A DNA stretch of 11,508 nt from Clostridia bacterium. Lineage in GTDB: Bacteria > Bacillota > Clostridia > Lachnospirales > CAG-274. The notes below the pieces were generated by a model, which had not been told where the DNA came from, made no database searches, and was given only the letters and a program-made list of their open reading frames with translations. Below are positions 6,168 to 11,508 of the stretch, in pieces; the stretch's first letter is position 1, and each line of letters opens with the position of its first letter. The position numbers and the translations under genes were made by a program. The stretch spans positions 1 to 11,508 of the forward strand of contig JAUNPM010000027.1 of the NCBI GenBank assembly GCA_030536675.1, written 5' to 3'.

Positions 6168-6207
6168 AAAAAAAGCATCTTTTGTCATTATATTAACAAA
6201 AGATGCT
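6168..6207 (-). terminator. terminator after the kinase gene
   Basis: Minus strand: AGCATCTTTTGT pairs over 12 bp with ACAAAAGATGCT (loop of 10), followed by an unbroken T-run at 6174-6168. It lies between the kinase stop and the ribosome binding site of the repeat protein, so it could end the kinase transcript or attenuate expression of the repeat protein. It is the hairpin part of repeat copy 2. Confidence 0.75.
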
Positions 6208-6236
6208 CTCCTTGTACTATGCTGTCAGCATAATAA
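6174..6236 (+). repeat. hairpin repeat element, copy 2
   Basis: 63 bases aligned to 5401-5471. The loop is 8 bases shorter, and the plus-strand T-run of copy 1 is replaced by CTCCTT. Two stem pairs changed on both sides (G5401-C5442 to A6174-T6207; G5404-C5439 to A6177-T6204), so pairing is kept. The 25-base tail is identical. Confidence 0.8.
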
Positions 6237-6257
6237 TGATATTTTTTAATTCATACG

Positions 6258-7322
6258 TTAATTATAAAACATATTAGAAAGCAAAAAATTATCTAAAGCC
6301 CAAATCGCAACACCTATAGCAATTCCTAAAACAATTCCTATTATACACCTTGTTCTTTTTTTACAATTTCTTATAAACGGTACTCTCTCCTGATAATAAC
6401 AATAATTTGTCATAGCCAAAAATGGTATTAGAAACAGCATCATATATATAAGGGCAAAACTATCACTATAGTCAAAATCTTCGGATATAAAACTATAAAC
6501 AAGAAGAAGTATATCTAACGTATAAAACATATATACAAAAGCAGACACAATCTTCTTCCAAGTCTTATTACTCCTAAAGCCCGGAAACTTAAGAAAATCC
6601 TTTTTAGAAGTCTGATAACATAATATCATATTTTTTAATTCTTCTATAGATTCATATCTTGCACCGGGATTCATCTGCATACAGCAGTTTAATATGTAAT
6701 CCATCTTGCCCTTATATCTGCACTCGTCAGGCAATGAGCCCGTAAGCATAAAATTCATAAGGACACCACAGGAATACACATCGGAAGTAACATCAGTCTG
6801 ACTAAAACCAAACTGCTCGGGAGATACATAGCCCGCAGTTCCCATTATTGTTGTATCTCTGTCCTTATATTCCTTTTTTATTCTTGAAATTCCCAAATCT
6901 ATAATTTTTACAACACCATCTACAGAAATCATAACATTTGACGGAGTAATATCTCTGTGAATAACATTATTTTTATGCAGACAGCTTATGCCGTCGCACA
7001 CCTGACACATTATGTCCTGAACAGCTTTTAACTCCAGCGGTCCATTTTTTTCAACAGTATCTGATATATTAATGCCATTTATGTATTCCTCTATTACAAA
7101 ATATTTTTCCTCACAGCGTAAAACATTGTGAACATAAGCTATGTTTATATTAGCATTACCTTTAATCTTATTATATGCATATAAACTATGTTCATCTATT
7201 TCTTTCTTGACCCATATACTTTTATCTCTTATGTCCTTTACAATATAAACCTTGCCCTTTTTATCCAGTGCTTCAATTTCAACATATTGACTAAGCTCAT
7301 ATTCATCTGCTAAATTACTCAC
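6258..7322 (-). CDS. membrane-anchored Ser/Thr protein kinase
   Basis: 354-residue Hanks-type kinase. The kinase domain spans about 12-232. It has a lysine candidate in IWVKKE (K39/K40), catalytic HRD at 122-124 in HRDITPSNVM (N129), DLG in place of DFG at 142-144 (metal-binding D142), SPE in place of APE at 167-169, and DVYSCG with D181. The usual Gly-rich loop is poorly formed (EIEALDKKGKVY). HRDIxPSN and DLG are common in Firmicutes kinases, so activity is plausible. Residues 258-280, 288-307 and 326-346 are hydrophobic, giving about three C-terminal membrane helices and no PASTA or other sensor domain. The GTG start at 7322 has GAAGGTGA upstream. It is divergent from an HTH gene over a 72-base spacer; kinases beside this HTH family recur in Firmicutes. 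Substrate unknown. Confidence 0.9.
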   Translation of the reverse strand: MSNLADEYELSQYVEIEALDKKGKVYIVKDIRDKSIWVKKEIDEHSLYAYNKIKGNANINIAYVHNVLRCEEKYFVIEEYINGINISDTVEKNGPLELKAVQDIMCQVCDGISCLHKNNVIHRDITPSNVMISVDGVVKIIDLGISRIKKEYKDRDTTIMGTAGYVSPEQFGFSQTDVTSDVYSCGVLMNFMLTGSLPDECRYKGKMDYILNCCMQMNPGARYESIEELKNMILCYQTSKKDFLKFPGFRSNKTWKKIVSAFVYMFYTLDILLLVYSFISEDFDYSDSFALIYMMLFLIPFLAMTNYCYYQERVPFIRNCKKRTRCIIGIVLGIAIGVAIWALDNFLLSNMFYN

Positions 7323-7349
7323 ACATTCACCTTCTCAAAAAATTATTGC

Positions 7350-7380
7350 AAATTTATGAAAAGTATTATATCATAAATTT
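7350..7380. promoter_or_regulatory. inverted repeat in the kinase/HTH divergent spacer
   Basis: AAATTTATGA (7350-7359) and TCATAAATTT (7371-7380) form a perfect 10-bp inverted repeat with an 11-base centre. The centre carries ATTATA, read as TATAAT on the minus strand and a possible -10 for the kinase, while TTGCAA (7346-7351) and TATCAT (7369-7374) with 17 bp between could serve the HTH gene. It looks like a shared operator over both promoters. The promoter assignments are weak. Confidence 0.55.
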
Positions 7381-7394
7381 AAGAGGTGGTAAAT

Positions 7395-7832
7395 ATGAAT
7401 ATTCAAAAATCGACAGATGAACTGTTAAAAATTCTTAACGCAGAAGAAGAAATTGAAAGCTATATTAAAGAAAATAAGGAAGATTTAATTAATTTGAGCC
7501 TTTCCGATTATCTTGATGATATGCTTAAAAAATATAATATTTCCAAAAATGAGGCTATTAATAATTCTGCTCTTAATCAGATTTACGGCTATCAGATTTT
7601 CGACGGCAAAAAGAAAAGTCCCTCCCGTGATAAGCTTATTCAGCTTATATTCGGACTGGGACTTGATGTTACTGATGCCCAAAGACTCCTTAAAATTGCA
7701 GGAGTTAATGAACTTTATCCCCGTATTAAAAGGGACAGCATAATTATTTTTGCCATAAATAAAAAAGTAAGTGTTTCAGAGTGTGATGAACTGCTGTTTG
7801 AGCTTGGTGAAGAAACTATTTTAAAGGATTAA
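7395..7832 (+). CDS. HTH DNA-binding protein of the kinase-linked family
   Basis: 145 residues. The central helix-turn-helix-like region spans about 37-104: SDYLDDMLKKYNISKNEAIN, then ALNQIYGYQIFDGKKKSPSR and LIQLIFGLGLDVTDAQRLLK. The second half (IAGVNELYPRIKRDSIIIFA, then a Glu-rich end) is the typical tail of a Firmicutes family of putative regulators often found next to Ser/Thr kinases. Residues 1-35 are acidic and helical. An in-frame GTG three codons upstream lies inside the ribosome binding site (AGAGGTGG), so ATG 7395 is the better start. It is divergent from the kinase; the inverted repeat between them is a likely autoregulatory site. It may be a target or partner of the kinase, which is inferred from gene order. 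No clear terminator follows, and 7833-7927 has no gene. Confidence 0.8.
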   Translation: MNIQKSTDELLKILNAEEEIESYIKENKEDLINLSLSDYLDDMLKKYNISKNEAINNSALNQIYGYQIFDGKKKSPSRDKLIQLIFGLGLDVTDAQRLLKIAGVNELYPRIKRDSIIIFAINKKVSVSECDELLFELGEETILKD

Positions 7833-7927
7833 ATAAGTGTCATCAAGGTAATGATATAATAAAAAAATTGATAAACTTTATGTTAATTTATACTAAATAC
7901 TCGAATTTTATGAGATAATCAGCTATT

Positions 7928-7982
7928 TTATACGAATATTATTAGAATTTTTAATTGACTTTTTCTTATAAAATTCGTATAA
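7928..7982. promoter_or_regulatory. inverted repeat spanning the AlbA_2-gene promoter
   Basis: TTATACGAAT (7928-7937) and ATTCGTATAA (7973-7982) form a perfect 10-bp inverted repeat 35 bases apart. The right arm covers most of the -10 and the left arm lies upstream of the -35. A related sequence, CGAATTTTATGAG, lies near 7902-7914. This arrangement suits a repressor bridging the promoter. Confidence 0.5.
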
Positions 7983-7983
7983 T
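7955..7983 (+). promoter_or_regulatory. promoter of the AlbA_2/HATPase gene
   Basis: TTGACT (7955-7960), 17-bp spacer, TATAAT (7978-7983). Transcription would start near 7990, immediately at the ribosome binding site AAGGAGG, so the leader is only about 10-15 bases. Near-consensus and very likely real. Confidence 0.8.
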
Positions 7984-8003
7984 TTAATAAGGAGGCTGAT
8001 AAT

Positions 8004-9437
8004 ATGCTTGAAAACGAATTAATAAGTTTAGTAAATTCAATACAGCAGCAAAAATGCGAAAGTAATTATATTGAAATAAAATCAGCCAACAAAGGCTGTC
8101 CCAAGGTTTATGATACCTTTTCTTCATTTTCTAATCAGAGTGGTGGCGGTAAAATAATATTTGGCATTGATGAGAATGACAACTACAGTATTTGTGGTGT
8201 TTATGATGCAGCTGACCTCCAGAAGAAAATAATGGAGCAGAGTTTACAAATGGAACCAACCATCAGACCATTATGTACAACTGCTATTATAAACGAAAAG
8301 ACTGTAGTATGTGCCGAGATACAGGAAATTGATAACTTCTTAAAGCCTTGCTTTTATAAAGGTGCGGGCAGATTAAAGGGTTCTTATATTCGTGTAGCAG
8401 ATGGTGACAGGCTAATGAGTGAATATGAGGTTTACAGCTATGAAGCTTTTAAACAAAAAATACATGATGAATTGAGAGAAGCGCCAAGAGCAGAGCTTCA
8501 GGATATTTACACCCCTGCTTTTGATGAATATATAGTTTATTTAAAAAATTCTAAGCCAAATTTAGCAAACCTCAGCAAGGAAAAAATATCTAAGCTTCAT
8601 GGCTTTACAGACAATAATAAACCTACCTTAGCAGGAGTAATGCTATTTGCTGACTATCCTCAAGCCTATTTTCCTCAGCTTTGTATTACTGCCGTTTCTG
8701 TACCGGGCAATGAAATAAGTATGACGGGAAATGTTGGTGAAAGATTTATAGACAACAAACGAATTGACGGTACATTAACTCAAATGCTTAATGAAGCTAT
8801 GACCTTTGTGCGCCGAAATATGAAGGAAACAACCATAATTGACAAAAATACTGGTAAACGAACTGACAAGACAGAATATCCTATAATTGCAATCAGAGAA
8901 ATTATTCTTAATGCAATTATTCATAGGGACTACAGTATTCATACAGATTCTACCCCTATAACAATCACTATGTACAACAATAGAATTGAGATTGAAAACC
9001 CCGGAGGACTATATGGCAGAATGACACTTGACCAGCTTGGTAAAGTATCTGCTGATACAAGAAATCCATTTATAGCAAATGCCCTTGAAGTAATGAAAGA
9101 AACAGAAAACAGATATAGTGGTATCCCAACTATTATTAACGCAATGAATGAAGCAGGACTTCCTGCACCTCTCTTTGAAAATGATAGAGGTGTGTTTAGG
9201 GTGACCTTGTATAATAACACTATTTTAAAATCAAATATTTCTGATGAAGAAACTGAAATCCTTGAATTCTGCAAAACTCCAAGGAGCAGAAAGGAGCTTG
9301 CAGAGCTTTTTAATGGCAGAATAACCATAGCATATCTTATGAGTAAGTATATACATCCTATGATAGACAGTGGTTTGATTGGTCTTACCATTCCTGAAGC
9401 ACCTAAGAGTAAAAAGCAAAAATTTTATACTTTATGA
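8004..9437 (+). CDS. AlbA_2 (Schlafen-type) and HATPase_c_4 ATP-binding protein
   Basis: 477 residues. The N-terminal AlbA_2 (divergent AAA_4/Schlafen-like) domain spans about 18-132: ESNYIEIKSANKG, FSNQSGGGKIIFGIDEN and GSYIRVADGDR. A RecG-like HATPase_c_4 region spans about 290-405: REIILNAIIHRDYSI (N303, H307-Y310), IEIENPGGLYG (331-335) and the RYSGIPTI motif. The C-terminus (about 415-477) is winged-helix-like: EILEFCKTPRSRKELAELF. These proteins are widespread in Firmicutes, usually annotated as putative transcriptional regulators or ATP-dependent helicase-related; no helicase motor is present. Relatives occur on mobile and defence-rich regions, but a defence role is not shown here. ATG 8004 has AAGGAGGCTGA upstream. 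It stands alone behind its own promoter, followed by a hairpin at 9471. The frame is intact. Confidence 0.92.
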   Translation: MLENELISLVNSIQQQKCESNYIEIKSANKGCPKVYDTFSSFSNQSGGGKIIFGIDENDNYSICGVYDAADLQKKIMEQSLQMEPTIRPLCTTAIINEKTVVCAEIQEIDNFLKPCFYKGAGRLKGSYIRVADGDRLMSEYEVYSYEAFKQKIHDELREAPRAELQDIYTPAFDEYIVYLKNSKPNLANLSKEKISKLHGFTDNNKPTLAGVMLFADYPQAYFPQLCITAVSVPGNEISMTGNVGERFIDNKRIDGTLTQMLNEAMTFVRRNMKETTIIDKNTGKRTDKTEYPIIAIREIILNAIIHRDYSIHTDSTPITITMYNNRIEIENPGGLYGRMTLDQLGKVSADTRNPFIANALEVMKETENRYSGIPTIINAMNEAGLPAPLFENDRGVFRVTLYNNTILKSNISDEETEILEFCKTPRSRKELAELFNGRITIAYLMSKYIHPMIDSGLIGLTIPEAPKSKKQKFYTL

Positions 9438-9470
9438 TATAAAAATATGGTCAATACTAAATTTGCTGTA

Positions 9471-9518
9471 AACCTCTAAACTGATGTGTAATAGAAATAA
9501 TCAGTTTGGAGGTTTTTA
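9471..9518 (+). terminator. hairpin: terminator and SD-sequestering leader of the IS relic
   Basis: AACCTCTAAACTGAT (9471-9485) pairs over 15 bp, one U-G, with ATCAGTTTGGAGGTT (9500-9514), then a short T-rich run. It lies 34 bases after the AlbA_2 stop. The 3' arm contains GGAGG, which is also the ribosome binding site of the transposase start at 9521. It can therefore terminate incoming transcripts and hide the start from read-through mRNA, a known IS strategy. Confidence 0.65.
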
Positions 9519-9520
9519 TT

Positions 9521-9783
9521 ATGGCAAAAACAAATGAAAGTCCTGAAAGCATTAATTGCTGATTTAAAGAGGGTTTATGCTACCGCAGTAGGAGATATTG
9601 CTTTAATAGATTAGACAGCTTTGCAGAAAAATGTGACAGCAAATATCCAAATATATCAAAGAGCTGGCACGAAAATTGGGTTACATTATTAACTTATTTT
9701 AAGTACCCTTATGAAGTCAGAAAGATTATATATACCACCAATACCCTAGAAGGCTTTAACCGTCAGCTCCTCAAGGTAACCAG
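9521..9783 (+). pseudogene. IS256-family transposase relic
   Basis: Start MAKTNESPESIN at 9521, then a jump (large internal deletion plus frameshift) to the C-terminal third, VLKALIADLKRVYATAVGD from about 9540. A one-base deletion near 9609 (GATTAG where GAATTAG is expected) shifts the frame again. It continues as LDSFAEKCDSKYPNISKSWH, WVTLLTYFKYPYEVRKIIY and TTNTLEGFNRQLLKVT, the well-known IS256 mutator-type signature. Homology stops at about 9780-9785, so the last part of the transposase and the right end are gone. About 95 of some 400 residues remain, so it is inactive. The hairpin at 9471 probably belongs to its left end. Confidence 0.88.
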
Positions 9784-9883
9784 ATGTCCAATATTTGGGG
9801 TTCAGTTCATCCTTCAGACGTTGTACAGGTGACTGTTCTCTTTCCCCATATTTCCGCACAATATGCTCTGCGCGTTTATCCAT
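9746..9883 (-). pseudogene. small gene downstream of MATE, truncated by the IS relic
   Basis: ATG 9883 has CGGAGG 7 bases upstream, 19 bases after the MATE stop, so it was the second gene of the MATE operon. The readable product is 45 residues, starting MDKRAEHIVRKYGEREQSPV. The last dozen residues are antisense to the IS256 relic, so the native sequence ends around residue 34 (NPKYWTSG). The start is charged and helical. I do not recognise the family. The rest was lost when the IS inserted and decayed. Confidence 0.55.
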
Positions 9884-9902
9884 TTCATAACCTCCGTTAT
9901 TT

Positions 9903-11300
9903 TTATACAACCTGTTCTTGTGTTTTAAGAGCGTTTTCTCTCCCGCTTGCACTTAAATGTCTGATAAGTCTAAATGTCAACACACCTGTAACAATGATTG
10001 CCACAATATCACAGACAGGAGCAGAATACAAAATACCCATTATGCCAAAGCTTACAGGCAGTACAATAATAAGTATAACGTGAACAACTTCCCTGACCAA
10101 TGACATTGTAGCGGAAAAGAGAGGCTTACCGACTGCCTGCATAAATGCGCCGCAGCCCTTTTGAACACAGGTAAATACGATACCACTTAAATAGATACGC
10201 ATAGTCAAAGTGGCAAACTCCATATATAAATCATCGCCGCTTCCAAATATACTGACGATCTGTGTTGGGAAAATTTCAAAAACCGCCAAAGCAACTGCAC
10301 CTATACAAAACTCTGAAATAAGCATTTTCTTAAACAGGGTCTTTACACGTTCTATGTTTTTTGCACCGTAATTGTAGCTTGCAATTGGCTGTATTCCTAT
10401 TGTAAGACCTATACATATACCGGAAATAACAGAAAATATTTTCATAACTATACCGATTACCGTAAGAGGTATGTCTGCTCCGTATTTTGATAACGCCCCG
10501 TACTTAACAAGAGCATTATTCAGTACGGCAGTTACAACAACGATCGTTACTTGTGTAAAAAAACTGCTAACACCCAATGTTACAACACCCTTAAGAGTTT
10601 CCCTGTGAGGAATAAAGCTGCATTTTTTCAGATGAAAGCTCTTTGTATGGAATAAGTAAATAACAGACAAAATTCCCGAAACAACCTGCCCAAACACAGT
10701 GGCAACTGCCGCTCCCATCATACCCCAATCCAGCAAAAAAATTGCAACAGGGTCAAGAATAATATTCAAAACACAGCCGATGCAGTTTATCCCCATTGCC
10801 AAACGAGGACTTCCGTCTGCACGTATAATAATATTCAACATATTTGAAAGCATATAAAAAGGTATGCCTATTATTAAATAACTGAAATATTCCGTTGCAT
10901 AAGCCACATTATTTTCAGTTGCTCCGAACAGTCTTAAAAACTGCTGCTGAAAAATACAATAAACAGCAACTAAAACAAGAGAACATATTAGAGTCATCAA
11001 AGAAGCGTTGCCGACTGCTGTACATGATTTTTCATATTCCTTTCTTCCCTGACAAATGCTAAAATATGCCCCGCAGCCGCTGCCAAACAATAAGGCAATT
11101 GCAAGGGCAATTACCGTCAATGGATATACAACAGAGGTTGCACTGTTTCCGAGATAACCTATACCGTGACCTATATAAATTTGATCTACCATATTATACA
11201 GTGCCGCTATGAGCATAGATATGATACTTGGAATGGCAAACTTCAGCATAAGTTTTCCTATAGGCTCTTTCCCCAAAAAACTATTTGCATTTTCATTCAT
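9903..11300 (-). CDS. MATE family multidrug efflux transporter
   Basis: 465-residue polytopic membrane protein with about 12 helices in two MatE halves. MATE pumps export drugs and other cations by Na+ or H+ antiport. Typical features: FLGKEPIGKLMLKFAIPSII near the N-terminus, MVDQIYIGHGIGYLG, FGSGCGAYFSICQGRKE, IIRADGSPRLAMG and, in the second half, GIQPIASYNYGAKN and MQAVGKPLFSA. Length is normal and the frame intact. An ATG seven codons upstream (11321) has no ribosome binding site; ATG 11300 has AAAGGCGG about 10 bases before it, and MNENANSFLG is the usual MATE opening, so it is chosen. Two palindromes lie in the leader. It is followed at 19 bases by the truncated gene at 9883. Substrate cannot be told from sequence. 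Confidence 0.95.
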   Translation of the reverse strand: MNENANSFLGKEPIGKLMLKFAIPSIISMLIAALYNMVDQIYIGHGIGYLGNSATSVVYPLTVIALAIALLFGSGCGAYFSICQGRKEYEKSCTAVGNASLMTLICSLVLVAVYCIFQQQFLRLFGATENNVAYATEYFSYLIIGIPFYMLSNMLNIIIRADGSPRLAMGINCIGCVLNIILDPVAIFLLDWGMMGAAVATVFGQVVSGILSVIYLFHTKSFHLKKCSFIPHRETLKGVVTLGVSSFFTQVTIVVVTAVLNNALVKYGALSKYGADIPLTVIGIVMKIFSVISGICIGLTIGIQPIASYNYGAKNIERVKTLFKKMLISEFCIGAVALAVFEIFPTQIVSIFGSGDDLYMEFATLTMRIYLSGIVFTCVQKGCGAFMQAVGKPLFSATMSLVREVVHVILIIVLPVSFGIMGILYSAPVCDIVAIIVTGVLTFRLIRHLSASGRENALKTQEQVV

Positions 11301-11360
11301 GCTATATATACCGCCTTTCATTGTGAATTATTTTTCAATCGTCTGTCTTGACTTTTAATA

Positions 11361-11399
11361 TAAACCGGTTTAAAATAGAAAAGAAACGAATGTTTCTTT
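11361..11399. promoter_or_regulatory. two operator-like palindromes in the MATE leader
   Basis: TAAACCGGTTTA (11361-11372) is a perfect 12-bp palindrome. AAAGAAAC-GAAT-GTTTCTTT (11380-11399) is an 8-bp inverted repeat around four bases, touching the -10 and covering the expected transcription start. This position is typical for a repressor of a drug pump, such as TetR or MarR. No regulator gene is visible next to it in the window. Confidence 0.55.
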
Positions 11400-11428
11400 A
11401 TTATAGCAATTTCAAATGTTTTTTTCAA
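11400..11428 (-). promoter_or_regulatory. promoter of the MATE gene
   Basis: Minus strand TTGAAA (11428-11423), 17-bp spacer, TATAAT (11405-11400). Transcription starts near 11393, within the inverted repeat, giving a leader of about 90 bases. Upstream of this promoter, 11429-11508 shows no supported gene. Confidence 0.75.
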
Positions 11429-11508
11429 TAGTTCACGGCTTAACTGCCACATACAAGGGGGTTTTGTTGCTTTATGAGGAGAAAATCCACAACATCCAAA
11501 ATGATGAA

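Noticed and set aside
8939..9391. 150-codon minus-strand frame inside the AlbA_2/HATPase gene
   Set aside because: It has no ribosome binding site and is antisense to conserved ATPase motifs.
7395..9437. HTH gene plus AlbA_2 gene considered as a toxin-antitoxin pair
   Set aside because: They are separated by 171 bases, each has its own promoter signals, and neither protein resembles a known toxin.
9784..10083. 99-codon plus-strand frame across the MATE 3' end
   Set aside because: It is antisense to the conserved MATE C-terminus and has no ribosome binding site or recognisable product.

Overview
The window comes from a low-GC Gram-positive anaerobe, most likely a gut clostridium of the Lachnospiraceae/Eubacteriales type. 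This rests on strong AGGAGG-type ribosome binding sites, AT-rich spacers, GTG/TTG starts, a clostridial-type large serine recombinase, an IS256-type relic and a MATE pump. It reads as an accessory region. There are no rRNA, tRNA or CRISPR sequences.

Layout. (a) 1-1637, minus: a large serine recombinase (cut by the left edge) preceded by a 53-residue ORF, with an intrinsic terminator between them. (b) 1770-3744, minus: an operon of a 61-residue two-helix membrane protein, a 15-residue zinc-ribbon-like ORF, and a 513-residue zinc-ribbon membrane protein with a TcaA-like extracellular part, closed by a terminator. (c) 3971-5448: a secreted protein with a copper-amine-oxidase-like stalk domain and two copies of an unfamiliar 39-residue repeat, divergent from a small XRE regulator. 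(d) 5514-6146, minus: a second secreted protein made almost only of three copies of that repeat, lying between two direct copies of a hairpin element. (e) 6258-7832: a membrane-anchored Ser/Thr kinase divergent from an HTH protein. (f) 7928-9437, plus: an AlbA_2 (Schlafen-type)/HATPase_c_4 protein behind a near-consensus promoter. (g) 9471-9883: a wrecked IS256-type transposase abutting a truncated small gene. (h) 9903-11428, minus: a MATE efflux pump with a promoter and two operator-like palindromes.

The most interesting part is 3491-6236. The secreted stalk/repeat protein and the membrane-protein operon have promoters of the same design: an AACTATA(G/A)TT box one base upstream of the -35, then a 17-bp spacer and TAAAAT. 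The same box occurs again in front of the XRE gene. This suggests one regulon: an XRE regulator controlling secreted repeat proteins and a zinc-ribbon envelope protein, next to a receptor-like kinase. The repeat family, a covarying hairpin repeat and an in-frame stop in the second repeat protein are what I would examine first. That these genes form one system is inference from promoters and adjacency.
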